Assembly (NCBI RefSeq): GCF_024349685.1
Contig: NZ_AP025944.1
Coordinates: 5,411,001 to 5,475,000 of the forward strand
Length of the DNA: 64,000 nt
From: Pseudomonas sp. LRP2-20
GTDB lineage: Bacteria > Pseudomonadota > Gammaproteobacteria > Pseudomonadales > Pseudomonadaceae
Reading direction: 5' to 3'
Part shown: positions 26,812 to 36,137 of the stretch, in pieces
Layout of the letters: every line of letters begins with the position of its first letter
How positions within the stretch are numbered: the first letter of the stretch is position 1
Made by a program: the position numbers and the translations under genes
The notes under the pieces: model-generated
What the model saw: the letters and a program-made list of their open reading frames with translations, nothing else
Databases searched by the model: none
Told to the model about the DNA's origin: nothing

Positions 26812-27462
26812 ATGTCCCCTTTGCTGCAAAAACAATTCCCCAATGTGTCCGCCGCCATCGCCGCCTTCCAGGCCGGGCGCCCTGTATTGCTGCTCGACGA
26901 TGACGACCGCGAGGACGAAGCCGATATCGTTGCCGCCGCCGAGAACCTGTCGCTGCAGACCATGGCCATGATGATCCGCGACTGCAGCGGCATCGTCTGC
27001 CTGTGCCTGGACGAAGCCACTGTCGATGCCCTGCAGCTGGCGCCGATGGTGCAAAACAACCAGGCCCGGCATGGCACGGGCTTCACCGTCACCATCGAGG
27101 CAGCCGAAGGCGTGAGCACTGGCGTCTCCGCGCAAGACCGCATCACCACCATCGAAGCGGCGCTGCGCTCGACCGCCGAGCAACGCCATATCGTCAGCCC
27201 TGGCCATGTGTTCCCGCTGCGCGCGCGGGATGGTGGCGTGCTGACCCGTCGTGGGCATACCGAAGGCTCGGTGGACCTGGCACGCCTGGCCGGACTACGG
27301 CCGGCGGCAGTGCTGTGCGAGTTGATGAACCCCGATGGCAGCATGGCGCGGGGTGAGCAGGTGTCGGTGTATGCACGGCAATACAACCTGCCGGTGCTGA
27401 CCATCGAAGAGCTGGCGCGGTGCCGTGAGGCCATGGTCGAGCTGGAAGCCGAGCCTGCCTGA
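26812..27462 (+). CDS. ribB: 3,4-dihydroxy-2-butanone 4-phosphate synthase (stand-alone)
   Basis: A 216-residue DHBP synthase making the four-carbon precursor of riboflavin from ribulose 5-phosphate. Motifs: LDDDDREDEADIV (acidic metal site), HGTGFTVTIEAAEGVSTGVS, SPGHVFPLRARDGGVLTRRG and HTEGSVDLARLAG. Usual length is about 215. An aggagc Shine-Dalgarno precedes the ATG. It is the only riboflavin gene in the window under an FMN riboswitch and is a paralogue of the N-terminal half of ribBA near 39 kb. Confidence 0.95.
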   Translation: MSPLLQKQFPNVSAAIAAFQAGRPVLLLDDDDREDEADIVAAAENLSLQTMAMMIRDCSGIVCLCLDEATVDALQLAPMVQNNQARHGTGFTVTIEAAEGVSTGVSAQDRITTIEAALRSTAEQRHIVSPGHVFPLRARDGGVLTRRGHTEGSVDLARLAGLRPAAVLCELMNPDGSMARGEQVSVYARQYNLPVLTIEELARCREAMVELEAEPA

Positions 27463-27485
27463 TCTGTCGCACGGGGCCGCTTTGC

Positions 27486-27582
27486 GGCCCATTCGCGGGC
27501 AAGCCCGCTCCCACAGGGATCTCACACAGCTTGAGGGCGGTGAGATGACTGTGGGAGCGGGCTTGCCCGCGAAGAGGCCGGC
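27486..27582. repeat. Inverted REP pair (REPIN)
   Basis: Facing REP units with GCGGGCAAGCCCGC cores and a spacer containing cacagcttgagggcggtgag, between ribB and xseB. Confidence 0.85.
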
Positions 27583-27671
27583 AAATCCAGCCTCAGGTAG
27601 CCTGAAGTTTGCTCCCCCCGCCCCGCTCTGCTAACGTCGCGCGGTTCTGACCCGCCACCGAGACTGTCGCC

Positions 27672-27914
27672 ATGGCCCGCAAAAAAGCCTCCATTGATTT
27701 CGAACAATCCCTCGCCGACCTGCAAGCCCTGGTCGAGCGCCTGGAGAACGGCGAACTGTCGCTGGAGGACTCGCTGGCCGCGTTCGAGCAAGGCATCGCC
27801 CTGACGCGCGATTGCCAGGGGGCCCTGGCCCAGGCCGAACAGAAAGTGCAGATCCTGCTGGAACGTGATGGCGAACTCGCCGCACAGCCGTTCGATGCGG
27901 AGCCAGAAGCATGA
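27672..27914 (+). CDS. xseB: Exodeoxyribonuclease VII small subunit
   Basis: An 80-residue helical protein with the family pattern [20 protein letters not shown], then [19 protein letters not shown]. XseB binds XseA to form exonuclease VII, which degrades single-stranded DNA in repair. It overlaps ispA by four bases, the standard xseB-ispA-dxs arrangement. Confidence 0.96.
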   Translation: MARKKASIDFEQSLADLQALVERLENGELSLEDSLAAFEQGIALTRDCQGALAQAEQKVQILLERDGELAAQPFDAEPEA

Positions 27915-28798
27915 TCAGCGCTTACCAGGCCAGTTGCCAGGCCCGTGTCGACGCCGCCCTCGAACCGCTGTTCATCGCTCCGACCAAAGAACTGGAGCGC
28001 CTTTATGCGGCCATGCGCTACAGCGTGATGAACGGCGGCAAACGCGTGCGTCCGCTACTTGCCTATGCCGCCTGCGAAGCCCTGGGCGCGCCAGCCGAGC
28101 AAGCCAACGGTGCAGCCTGTGCTGTGGAGCTGATCCATGCCTATTCGCTGGTCCATGACGACCTGCCGGCCATGGACGACGACGACTTGCGCCGTGGTCA
28201 GCCAACCACCCACAAAGCCTTCGACGAAGCCTGCGCGATTCTCGCCGGTGACGGCCTGCAGAGCCTGGCCTTCAGCGCCCTGCTCGACCCACGCCTGAGC
28301 CCGCAGGCCGACAGCATCCGCCTGGCCATGGTCCAGGCCCTGGCCAAGGCTGCTGGCCCCGCGGGCATGGTCGGCGGCCAGGCCATCGACCTTGGCTCGG
28401 TCGGCCTGAAGCTGAACCAGCAAGCCCTGGAATTCATGCACCGGCACAAGACCGGTGCGCTGATCGAAGCCAGCGTGCGCCTGGGCGCCCTGGCCAGTGC
28501 CCGCGCCGAACAGGCGCAGCTGGATGCCCTGCAGACTTATGCACAGGCCATCGGCCTGGCATTCCAGGTGCAGGACGATATCCTCGACGTGGAAAGCGAC
28601 ACGGCCACCCTGGGCAAGCGCCAGGGTGCCGACATCGCCCGTGACAAACCGACCTACCCGGCGCTGCTGGGGCTGGAAGCCGCCAAGGCCTACGCGATCG
28701 AACTGCGCGACCAGGCGCTGGTCGCATTGCAAGGGTTTGGTGAAACTGCCGAGCCACTGCGGGCGTTGGCGCGCTACATCGTCGAGCGCCGTCATTAA
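27911..28798 (+). CDS. ispA: Farnesyl diphosphate synthase (geranyltranstransferase)
   Basis: A 295-residue cytosolic prenyltransferase condensing IPP with DMAPP and GPP to farnesyl diphosphate for ubiquinone and undecaprenyl lipids. The first Asp-rich motif is [14 protein letters not shown] (DDxxxxD, bacterial type) and the second is [26 protein letters not shown] is the typical N-terminal IPP-binding block. It overlaps xseB, and dxs follows after a single REP. Confidence 0.96.
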   Translation: MISAYQASCQARVDAALEPLFIAPTKELERLYAAMRYSVMNGGKRVRPLLAYAACEALGAPAEQANGAACAVELIHAYSLVHDDLPAMDDDDLRRGQPTTHKAFDEACAILAGDGLQSLAFSALLDPRLSPQADSIRLAMVQALAKAAGPAGMVGGQAIDLGSVGLKLNQQALEFMHRHKTGALIEASVRLGALASARAEQAQLDALQTYAQAIGLAFQVQDDILDVESDTATLGKRQGADIARDKPTYPALLGLEAAKAYAIELRDQALVALQGFGETAEPLRALARYIVERRH

Positions 28799-28812
28799 GG
28801 CTTGACTGCAAT

Positions 28813-28848
28813 CCCTTGTGGATGCGGGTTTACCCGCTGCCACAGGGT
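28813..28848. repeat. Single REP-like palindrome
   Basis: Self-complementary REP-like unit (cccttgtgg ... GCGGGtttaCCCGC ... ccacaggg) between ispA and dxs, with no partner unit. Confidence 0.7.
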
Positions 28849-28929
28849 CCGCGTAACCCGTGGTCGAATGGGCACTTTTCCCACAATGGGGTAAACTGCC
28901 GCGTCTTCACACCTATAACGACTCGCCTG

Positions 28930-30825
28930 ATGCCCACGACGTTTCAAGAGATCCCCCGCGAACGCCCGGTCACGCCGTTGCTCGACCGCGCTGACACGCC
29001 TGCCGGCCTGCGCCGGTTGGCCGAAGCCGACCTGGAGACCCTGGCCGACGAATTGCGCCAGGAGTTGCTCTACACCGTTGGTCAGACCGGTGGGCATTTC
29101 GGCGCCGGCCTGGGCGTCATCGAGCTGACGATCGCCCTGCACTACGTCTTCGACACCCCGGATGACCGGTTGGTGTGGGACGTCGGCCACCAGGCCTACC
29201 CGCACAAGATCCTCACCGGGCGCCGCAAGCGCATGCTCAGCCTGCGCCAGAAGGACGGCATCGCCGCCTTCCCGCGCCGCAGCGAGAGCGAGTACGACAC
29301 CTTCGGCGTCGGCCACTCCAGCACCTCGATCAGCGCTGCCCTGGGCATGGCCATTGCCGCCCGCCTGCAGAACAGCGCGCGCAAGTCGATCGCCGTGATC
29401 GGCGACGGTGCCCTCACTGCCGGCATGGCCTTCGAAGCGTTGAACCACGCCCAGGAAGTCAACGCCGACATGCTGGTGATCCTCAACGACAACGACATGT
29501 CGATTTCGCGCAACGTCGGCGGCTTGTCCAACTACCTGGCCAAGATCCTCTCCAGCCGCACCTACGCGAGCATGCGCGAGGGCAGCAAGAAAGTGCTGTC
29601 GCGCCTGCCCGGTGCCTGGGAAATCGCCCGTCGCACCGAGGAATATGCCAAGGGCATGCTGGTGCCGGGCACGCTGTTCGAGGAGCTGGGCTGGAACTAC
29701 ATCGGCCCGATCGACGGCCATGACCTGCCGACCATGATCGCCACCCTGCGCAACATGCGTGACCTCAAGGGCCCGCAGTTCCTGCACGTGGTAACCAAGA
29801 AGGGCAAGGGCTTCGCCCCGGCCGAGATCGACCCGATCGGCTACCACGCCATCACCAAGCTCGAGCCTGCCGACAAGCCGGCTGCGCCGAAGAAAGTCAG
29901 CGGGCCGAAGTATTCCGCCGTGTTCGGCCAGTGGCTGTGCGACATGGCCGCCGCCGACAACCGCCTGGTGGGCATCACCCCGGCGATGAAGGAAGGCTCG
30001 GACCTGGTCGCCTTCAGCGAACGCTACCCACAGCGTTATTTCGACGTGGCGATCGCCGAGCAGCACGCGGTCACCCTCGCCGCCGGCATGGCCTGCGAAG
30101 GCAGCAAGCCGGTGGTGGCGATCTACTCCACCTTCCTGCAGCGTGCCTACGACCAGCTGATCCACGACGTGGCGGTGCAGAACCTCGACGTGTTGTTTGC
30201 CATCGACCGCGCCGGCCTGGTGGGCGAAGACGGCCCGACGCACGCCGGCAGCTACGACCTGTCTTACCTGCGCTGCATCCCGGGCATGCTGGTGATGACC
30301 CCAAGCGACGAGAACGAGCTGCGCAAGATGCTCAGCACCGGCCACCTGTTCGACGGCCCGGCTGCGGTGCGCTACCCGCGCGGCACCGGCCCGAACGCGC
30401 CGATCAGCGGCGACCTCGAGCCGCTGGAAATCGGCAAGGGCGTGGTTCGCCGCCAGGGCGAGAAAGTTGCCCTGCTGGTGTTCGGCGTGCAGTTGGCCGA
30501 GGCCCTGCAGGTTGCCGAGCAGATCAACGCCACCGTGGTTGACATGCGCTTCGTCAAACCGCTGGATGAGGCCCTGGTGCTGGAACTGGCTGCCAGCCAC
30601 GAGCTGCTGGTGACCATCGAAGAGAACAGCATCATGGGTGGCGCCGGGGCTGCCGTGGGCGAGTTCCTGGCCAACGAAGCTGTGGTCAAGCCGCTGCTGC
30701 ACCTGGGGCTGCCGGATATCTACGTCGAGCACGCCAAGCCTGCGCAGATGCTGGCCGAGTGCGGGCTGGATGCTGCTGGCATCGAGGCCTCTGTCAAAGC
30801 TCGCATGGCCAAGCTCGGGCTCTAG
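28930..30825 (+). CDS. dxs: 1-deoxy-D-xylulose-5-phosphate synthase
   Basis: A 631-residue thiamine-diphosphate enzyme condensing pyruvate and glyceraldehyde 3-phosphate, the entry step of the MEP isoprenoid pathway. The ThDP motif is [17 protein letters not shown] through NDNDMSIS, the central domain has [18 protein letters not shown] with the catalytic Glu, and the transketolase C-terminal domain follows. [13 protein letters not shown] is the usual substrate block. The ATG at 28930 gives [13 protein letters not shown], the pseudomonad N-terminus; the frame is open 38 codons upstream into REP sequence. Confidence 0.97.
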   Translation: MPTTFQEIPRERPVTPLLDRADTPAGLRRLAEADLETLADELRQELLYTVGQTGGHFGAGLGVIELTIALHYVFDTPDDRLVWDVGHQAYPHKILTGRRKRMLSLRQKDGIAAFPRRSESEYDTFGVGHSSTSISAALGMAIAARLQNSARKSIAVIGDGALTAGMAFEALNHAQEVNADMLVILNDNDMSISRNVGGLSNYLAKILSSRTYASMREGSKKVLSRLPGAWEIARRTEEYAKGMLVPGTLFEELGWNYIGPIDGHDLPTMIATLRNMRDLKGPQFLHVVTKKGKGFAPAEIDPIGYHAITKLEPADKPAAPKKVSGPKYSAVFGQWLCDMAAADNRLVGITPAMKEGSDLVAFSERYPQRYFDVAIAEQHAVTLAAGMACEGSKPVVAIYSTFLQRAYDQLIHDVAVQNLDVLFAIDRAGLVGEDGPTHAGSYDLSYLRCIPGMLVMTPSDENELRKMLSTGHLFDGPAAVRYPRGTGPNAPISGDLEPLEIGKGVVRRQGEKVALLVFGVQLAEALQVAEQINATVVDMRFVKPLDEALVLELAASHELLVTIEENSIMGGAGAAVGEFLANEAVVKPLLHLGLPDIYVEHAKPAQMLAECGLDAAGIEASVKARMAKLGL

Positions 30826-30896
30826 GGCCCTTTCGCGGGCAAGCCCACTCCCACAGGTGCTGAGATACCCTGTGGGAGCGGGTTTGCCCGCGAATG
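30826..30896. repeat. Inverted REP pair (REPIN), short spacer
   Basis: Facing REP units starting at the last base of the dxs stop and ending ten bases before btuB, with spacer tgctgagatac. Compact packing leaves little room for a separate btuB promoter. Confidence 0.85.
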
Positions 30897-30910
30897 CTTT
30901 GGTAATGACC

Positions 30911-32782
30911 ATGAAAATCCTGAGCTTTGCCCCGCTGCTCTGCCTCCCCTTGCCGTTGCTGGCCGCTGAGCGCGACGATGCCCTCAAGCTCCCCGACACC
31001 CTGATCAGCGCCAACCGCCAGGTCGAGTCGCGCACCGCCACCAGTGCCGCCAACACCGTCTTCACCCGCGCCGACATCGACCGCCTGCAACCCGGTAGCG
31101 TCACCGATCTGCTCAGCCGGGTGCCCGGCGTGCAAGTTGCCCCCACCGGTGGCCGTGGCAGCCTGCCAGGCATCTTCATCCGTGGCACCAAGGCCGCCCA
31201 GAGCCTGGTGCTGGTCGATGGCGTACGCATCGCCAACGCCACCTCCGGCGACAGTGGCCTGCAGTTTCTCGATGTCGACCAGATCGAGCGGGTCGAAGTG
31301 CTGCGCGGCTCGCGCTCGGCGCTGTATGGCAGTGATGCCATCGGCGGGGTGATCCAGATCTTCACCCGCCGCAGCAGCGGCCCCGGCCTGCAACCGCGCC
31401 TGCGCCTGGCGGCGGGCAGCAACCAGACGTTCCAGCGCAGCCTGGGGCTGTCTGGCGGTGACGACGCCACCCGTTTCAACCTCGGCGCCAGCCTCGATGA
31501 AACCGCTGGCATCGACTCGACCGGGCCGTCGTTTGCCAGCGATGGCGACCATGACGCCTACCGCAACAAATCGCTCAACCTGAGCCTGAGCCACACCTTC
31601 GGCGAGCGCTTCGAAGCCGGCCTGAACCTGCTCGACAGCCGCGGCCGCAGCGAATACGACAACCCATTCGGTCGCTTCGACCCGGTCACCTTCCAGAGCT
31701 TTGGGCAAAAGCCCTACACCGACTTCAACGTCAGCAGCCTGGGCAGCTATTTCGATGCTCAGCTCAACGACCTCTGGCATTCGCGCCTGGAGCTTGGCCA
31801 CAGCGAAAACCGCGACGACAAACGCGACAAGCTCAGCGACGAGCGTTTCGTGTTCAACACCTACCGCGACCAGGTCACCTGGCAGAACGACCTGGCCCTG
31901 GCCGAGCGGCACAACCTGCTGCTGGGTGGTGACTGGTACCAAGATCGCGTGCACGGCAGCACCGACTTCACCGAGGACAGCCGCTGGAACCGTGCGGCCT
32001 TCATCCAGCACCGCTACAGCGGCGAAGCCTTTTCCACCGAGTTTGGCGCACGGCGCGACCAGAACCAGCAATTCGGCGGCCAGACTACCTGGAGCGGTAG
32101 CCTCACCGTGCCGTTGAATGCCCAGAACGATGTACTGCTGTCCTACAGCGAAGGCTTCCGCGCCCCAACGTTCAATGACCTGTACTACCCGCAGTTCAGC
32201 AACCCGGGCCTCAAGCCCGAGCGCTCGAAGAGCTATGAAGTGCAGTGGCGTAGCCAGCTGACCCACGACAGCCGCCTGGAAACCTCGCTGTACCGCACCG
32301 ACCTGCGCGATGCGATCATCTTCGGCCAGGACTCGATCCCGCAGAACGTGGCTTCGGCGCGCATAAACGGCCTGGAAATGGCACTCGACCAGCAATGGGG
32401 CGAATGGCGCAGCCAACTTGGCCTGGCCCTGATCGACCCACGCGACCGCGACAGTGGCCACACCCTCGCCCGCCGCGCTCGGCGCACCCTGAGCCTGGAC
32501 CTGGACCGCCAGTTCGGACAGTTCAATGCAGGCGCCAGCTGGCAAGCCGTCAGCGCCAGCTACGACGATGAAGCCAACCAAAATCGCCTGGGCGGTTACG
32601 GCCTGTTTGGCCTGCGTGCGGGCTGGGCGGCCACTGACGAGGTGAAGCTTGAAATGAAGTTGGATAATCTGCTGGACAAGGACTACAACCGGGCACTTTA
32701 CAGCTTCGACGGGGCCAGCTACGGCTACCGCGAAGAAGGCCGCACCGCGCTGTTCAGCATCACCTGGACGCCGGCACTCTAG
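30911..32782 (+). CDS. btuB: TonB-dependent outer-membrane receptor, BtuB type (cobalamin)
   Basis: A 623-residue protein: signal peptide (MKILSFAPLLCLPLPLLAA), plug domain (VTDLLSRVPGVQVAPTGG ... ASALYGSDAIGGVIQIF-like block), then a 22-strand barrel ending ALFSITWTPAL. It resembles BtuB, the vitamin B12 receptor; the convergent neighbour is a B12-binding-protein homologue. An alternative ATG lies two codons upstream. No cobalamin riboswitch is visible upstream. The 3' end overlaps btuF by 23 bases tail to tail. Confidence 0.88.
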   Translation: MKILSFAPLLCLPLPLLAAERDDALKLPDTLISANRQVESRTATSAANTVFTRADIDRLQPGSVTDLLSRVPGVQVAPTGGRGSLPGIFIRGTKAAQSLVLVDGVRIANATSGDSGLQFLDVDQIERVEVLRGSRSALYGSDAIGGVIQIFTRRSSGPGLQPRLRLAAGSNQTFQRSLGLSGGDDATRFNLGASLDETAGIDSTGPSFASDGDHDAYRNKSLNLSLSHTFGERFEAGLNLLDSRGRSEYDNPFGRFDPVTFQSFGQKPYTDFNVSSLGSYFDAQLNDLWHSRLELGHSENRDDKRDKLSDERFVFNTYRDQVTWQNDLALAERHNLLLGGDWYQDRVHGSTDFTEDSRWNRAAFIQHRYSGEAFSTEFGARRDQNQQFGGQTTWSGSLTVPLNAQNDVLLSYSEGFRAPTFNDLYYPQFSNPGLKPERSKSYEVQWRSQLTHDSRLETSLYRTDLRDAIIFGQDSIPQNVASARINGLEMALDQQWGEWRSQLGLALIDPRDRDSGHTLARRARRTLSLDLDRQFGQFNAGASWQAVSASYDDEANQNRLGGYGLFGLRAGWAATDEVKLEMKLDNLLDKDYNRALYSFDGASYGYREEGRTALFSITWTPAL

Positions 32783-33572
32783 CCGCCAGCAGCACGCACA
32801 GGCGGGCGGTGGCTTCGATCATCTGCCCGCTGGGCCGCTCCAGCCCCTTGTCCGGCACCACCAGCAAGCCGTCCCCGGCCACCGCGCTCAGCCGTGGCCA
32901 GGCCTTCCAGCTCGTCAGCTGCGCCTCATCGGCCGCCAGGATCACCTGCGGGTCGCGCATCAGCACCGACTCGACATTCACCTGCGGCGCTGGCTGACTC
33001 AGATCGGCAAAGACATTGCGCGCCCCGCACACTGCCAGGGCATCGCTGACCACCTGCTGCCCGCCCAAGGTGTACAGCGGCCGGTCCCACACCTGATAGA
33101 ACACCCGCACCGGATGCTCGCGCCTGTATTGCTGGCGCAGCTGCTGCAGCCGCTCGCGCAGGGCCTGCACATAGGGCCGGCCTTGCTCGCCCCGGCCGAC
33201 ACGCACGGCGATGGCCTCGATCTGGTCGAGCAATTGCTTCAGGTCGTGGGGCTCGGCGCTGTAAGTGGCAATGCCCAGGCGCCTGAGCTGGTCGCGCTGT
33301 GCCGGTGCCACGCTGCCGGGCCAGAGCAGCAGCAGGTCGGGCTTGAGGCTGAGCAGGGTTTCCATGTCCAGCTGGCCCTGGCGCCCGACCGAGGGCAGCC
33401 TTTGCAGCGCTTGCGGTCGCTCGCCGCCATCGAGCACACCCACCAGCAGGTCATCGGCGTGCAGTTCGAGCATGATTTCGCTCATCGACGGCGCCAGGCT
33501 GACCACGCGCAAAGGCTCGCCGGCCTTTGCAGTAACGGCCAGCAGCGCCAGCAGGCAGAGCAGAACGCGCAT
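32760..33572 (-). CDS. btuF: Periplasmic cobalamin-binding protein BtuF-like
   Basis: A 270-residue helical-backbone substrate-binding protein: signal [18 protein letters not shown], then LRVVSLAPSMSEIMLELHAD (the usual BtuF/FhuD opening), QLDMETLLSLKPDLLLLWPG and the C-terminal GDGLLVVPDKGLERPSGQ block. It should deliver B12 to an inner-membrane ABC importer, not present in the window. The ATG at 33572 overlaps the stop of the upstream membrane-protein gene (ATGA). Confidence 0.88.
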   Translation of the reverse strand: MRVLLCLLALLAVTAKAGEPLRVVSLAPSMSEIMLELHADDLLVGVLDGGERPQALQRLPSVGRQGQLDMETLLSLKPDLLLLWPGSVAPAQRDQLRRLGIATYSAEPHDLKQLLDQIEAIAVRVGRGEQGRPYVQALRERLQQLRQQYRREHPVRVFYQVWDRPLYTLGGQQVVSDALAVCGARNVFADLSQPAPQVNVESVLMRDPQVILAADEAQLTSWKAWPRLSAVAGDGLLVVPDKGLERPSGQMIEATARLCVLLAARVPASR

Positions 33573-33991
33573 CAGCCCAGCTGACGCGGAATACGGTAGA
33601 GGTAAAGCAGCACCACGGTGGACAGCGCCAGGAGAATCTGCGGTACCGCCTCCAGCCCGACCAGCACCGACAGCGCGGCGACCCAGGCCGGGAAGCAGGC
33701 AAACAGCATGGCCATGCGCCGCACCCGCGCCAGGTTGATCCAGGCGGCGGGTTCCTCGGCCGTGCCCAACACCTTCGAGGTGGCGATCAGCGCCCGCTTG
33801 TAGGCGCCGAAACGCGGCAGGCTGAGGAACATGGTCGCGGCACCGGCGATGAACAGCGGCATGGCCAGCACCGGGATCAGCGCATCGCCGCCGCCAAAGG
33901 CCCAGGCCATGATCGGTAGCGGTACCAGGCCGACCGCCAGGTACTGCCACCAGGCCAGCGCCAGGCGCCGCTTGACCTCGCCGCGGGTCAC
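33572..33991 (-). CDS. Hypothetical inner-membrane protein
   Basis: A 139-residue protein with about four hydrophobic segments ([35 protein letters not shown], a third near residue 95 and a fourth at [17 protein letters not shown]) and a basic N-terminus. I do not recognise a family. It overlaps ribA upstream by four bases and btuF downstream by three, so it is co-translated with both and may relate to B12 or metabolite transport (inference). Confidence 0.75.
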   Translation of the reverse strand: MTRGEVKRRLALAWWQYLAVGLVPLPIMAWAFGGGDALIPVLAMPLFIAGAATMFLSLPRFGAYKRALIATSKVLGTAEEPAAWINLARVRRMAMLFACFPAWVAALSVLVGLEAVPQILLALSTVVLLYLYRIPRQLG

Positions 33992-34605
33992 GCCTGGGGC
34001 ACCTCGCCCTGGTGCTCGTTACCCAGCATGTGGCCGAGCTTGCCGGCCTTCGTCGCCAGGTAGTAACGGTTGTGCGGGTTGTGGCCGGTGTGCAGCGGCA
34101 CGCGCTCGGCGACCTTGATGTTCATGTCGGTCAGCGCCTTGACCTTGCGCGGGTTATTGGTCATCAGGCGCAGCGATTTCACGCCCAGGTGCTCCAGCAT
34201 CGGCAGGCACATGGCGTAGTCGCGCTGGTCGGCGGCAAAGCCCAGGCGCTCGTTGGCCTCGACAGTATCGGCACCACCATCCTGCAGCTCATAGGCGCGG
34301 ATCTTGTTCAACAGGCCGATGCCACGGCCTTCCTGACGCAGGTACAGCAGCACGCCACGGCCTTCGCGGGCGATCGCCTGCAGCGCGGCTTCCAGCTGCG
34401 AACCGCAGTCGCAGCGCTGGCTGAACAGGGCATCGCCGGTCAGGCACTCGGAATGCAGGCGCCCCAGCACCGGCTCACCGTCGGCGATATCACCCAGGCT
34501 GAGCACCACGTGCTCACGGCCAGTGGCTTCGTCGAGGAAGCCATGCATGGTGAAGATCGCAAAGGGAGTCGGGAGTTTCGAGGCGGCAACAAAGACGACG
34601 GGCAC
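33988..34605 (-). CDS. ribA: GTP cyclohydrolase II
   Basis: A 205-residue enzyme opening GTP in the first step of riboflavin synthesis. The zinc ligands are Cys 54, 65 and 67 in [20 protein letters not shown], the same positions as in E. coli RibA, and the active-site block [20 protein letters not shown] is intact. It is the only intact GTP cyclohydrolase II in the window, because the RibBA C-terminal domain lacks the zinc cysteines. It heads ribA-membrane protein-btuF. Confidence 0.97.
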   Translation of the reverse strand: MPVVFVAASKLPTPFAIFTMHGFLDEATGREHVVLSLGDIADGEPVLGRLHSECLTGDALFSQRCDCGSQLEAALQAIAREGRGVLLYLRQEGRGIGLLNKIRAYELQDGGADTVEANERLGFAADQRDYAMCLPMLEHLGVKSLRLMTNNPRKVKALTDMNIKVAERVPLHTGHNPHNRYYLATKAGKLGHMLGNEHQGEVPQA

Positions 34606-34740
34606 GTTGTGCTCCTGGATAAGTAGGAAATTTCTCGTGAGCCGATTGTATCAGCAGGTCGCCGCGTGTGCGCTCGTTGAATACCGTGGCTTAAGATCGA
34701 AAAGTTCGATGCTTAGCAGGGACTGGCATTCTATATTGGG

Positions 34741-34862
34741 CCTTGTGGGAGCCGCGCTTGCCGGCGATGGGCCGCGAAGCGGCCCCACGATTTCAAGGTT
34801 GTTGCATAAACTGCCGGGGCCGCTTCGCGGCCCATCGCCGGCAAGCGCGGCTCCTACAGGGA
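34741..34862. repeat. Long REPIN of the second type, copy 1
   Basis: About 120-base inverted repeat: gggagccgcgcttgccggcg ... cggccccacgatttcaagg ... ttgcataaactgccggggccg ... cgccggcaagcgcggctcc. It differs from the common REP type and has a near-identical copy in opposite orientation at 50040-50154. Confidence 0.85.
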
Positions 34863-34873
34863 TCGCGCCAGCT

Positions 34874-35617
34874 TTATTGCGGCTTGCTGTCCGGGGTGAA
34901 GGGATAGGGCTGCTTCCAATGCTCGAAGATCGGCTTCAGCTCGCCGCTGCGTACCAACTCGGCCATGCGTTTGTCGAACAGGTCTCGCAGGACCTTGGCC
35001 TGTTCGCTCTTGGAGAACGCCAGGTACAACGGCAGTTCGGCCACATGGGTACTGCGAAAACGCTCCGGCTGCGAGGTCTGCCCGAGCACATAGTCGACTT
35101 CGGTCTGCGCATCGATGTAGAAATCCACGCGCTCATGTTCGAGCATCGGCAGGATGCCTTCACGGCGCTGGATTTCGCGGAAGTTGTGCACGTTGGGCAG
35201 GTAACTGCTGTAGTCATAGCCGCGCACCCAGGCCAGGCGGTACTGGCCGACGGTAGCCAAGGTCGGCACCGGCGTGCTGGCCAGGCCCAGGGCATAGATA
35301 TGGTCCATATCGAAGTGCCAGCGCGGATACAGGTTGTCGTCGTTTTCCTCCTTGTACGACCCGACCCAGGCATCGGCCTCGCCCCGCTTGACCAGGCCAA
35401 CCGCGCGGCTGTACGGCGCACTCTGGGTCACCACCTTCACGCCGGCAGGTTCGAACACCTTGCGCAGCACATCCCAGGCCACCCCACTGCCATCGGCATT
35501 GGTGTAGTCGCTCCACTCTTCGCTGACCAGGTGAATCTGCTTGGGTAACGCATCAGCTGCCATCACCCAAGGGGCAAGGCTCAGCATCATTGCCAGCAGC
35601 ACAGTCCTCATGGCCAT
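34874..35617 (-). CDS. Solute-binding protein family 3 (periplasmic)
   Basis: A 247-residue exported protein: signal MAMRTVLLAMMLSLAPWVMA, then the SBP family 3 fold (LVSEEWSDYTNADGSGVAWD, RAVGLVKRGEADAWVGSYK, and a C-terminal LRDLFDKRMAELVRSGELKP). No permease or ATPase gene is adjacent, so the ligand is unknown; such orphans may signal or supply other transporters. A ggga site precedes the ATG at 35617, 16 bases after the pgpA stop, so it probably ends the rib-nusB-thiL-pgpA operon. Confidence 0.85.
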   Translation of the reverse strand: MAMRTVLLAMMLSLAPWVMAADALPKQIHLVSEEWSDYTNADGSGVAWDVLRKVFEPAGVKVVTQSAPYSRAVGLVKRGEADAWVGSYKEENDDNLYPRWHFDMDHIYALGLASTPVPTLATVGQYRLAWVRGYDYSSYLPNVHNFREIQRREGILPMLEHERVDFYIDAQTEVDYVLGQTSQPERFRSTHVAELPLYLAFSKSEQAKVLRDLFDKRMAELVRSGELKPIFEHWKQPYPFTPDSKPQ

Positions 35618-35633
35618 CGAAACGCTCCCTGCT

Positions 35634-36137
35634 TCAGCCTACCGCCCATACCAGAATCTGCATGCCCAGCCAGGCGAACACACCGGCCAGGATATCGTCG
35701 AGCATGATCCCGACACCGCCGTGCACATGGCGGTCGATCCAGCGGATCGGCCATGGCTTGAGGATGTCGAAGAAGCGGAACATCAGGAACCCGGCGAGGA
35801 TCCACTGCCACCCTTCAGGCACCAGCCAGAGGGTGATCCACATGCCGACCATCTCGTCCCAGACAATGCCTTCATGGTCGTGCACGCGCAAGTCGTTGGC
35901 GACCTTGCCGCACAGCCAGAAGCCGAACAGCATCGTCACGCCCAGCAGCAGCCAGTAGCCCCAGTCGGGCAGCATCTGCCACAGCGGGATGAACGGGATC
36001 GCTACCATTGAGCCCCAGGTACCGGGGGCCTTGGGCAGGGTGCCCGAACCGAAGCCGAAGGCGATGAAGTGCCACGGGTTGCGCCAGACCGATGGCGGAA
36101 CGAACTCCGCTGGCACCTGGTTGGGGTGGTCGGTCAC
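35634..36137 (-). CDS. pgpA: Phosphatidylglycerophosphatase A
   Basis: A 167-residue inner-membrane phosphatase of the PgpA family, which dephosphorylates phosphatidylglycerol phosphate. Motifs: FGSGTLPKAPGTWGSMVAIP, HDHEGIVWDEMVGMWI with the acidic catalytic residues, and the C-terminal HGGVGIMLDDILAGVFAW. It overlaps thiL by four bases. Confidence 0.95.
   Translation of the reverse strand: MTDHPNQVPAEFVPPSVWRNPWHFIAFGFGSGTLPKAPGTWGSMVAIPFIPLWQMLPDWGYWLLLGVTMLFGFWLCGKVANDLRVHDHEGIVWDEMVGMWITLWLVPEGWQWILAGFLMFRFFDILKPWPIRWIDRHVHGGVGIMLDDILAGVFAWLGMQILVWAVG

Noticed and set aside
30826..30910. Cobalamin riboswitch before btuB
   Set aside because: The gap is almost entirely a REP pair and lacks the B12-box.
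28795..31512. Long open frame opposite dxs and the start of btuB
   Set aside because: Antisense to well-supported genes and crosses REP DNA; no recognisable domain.
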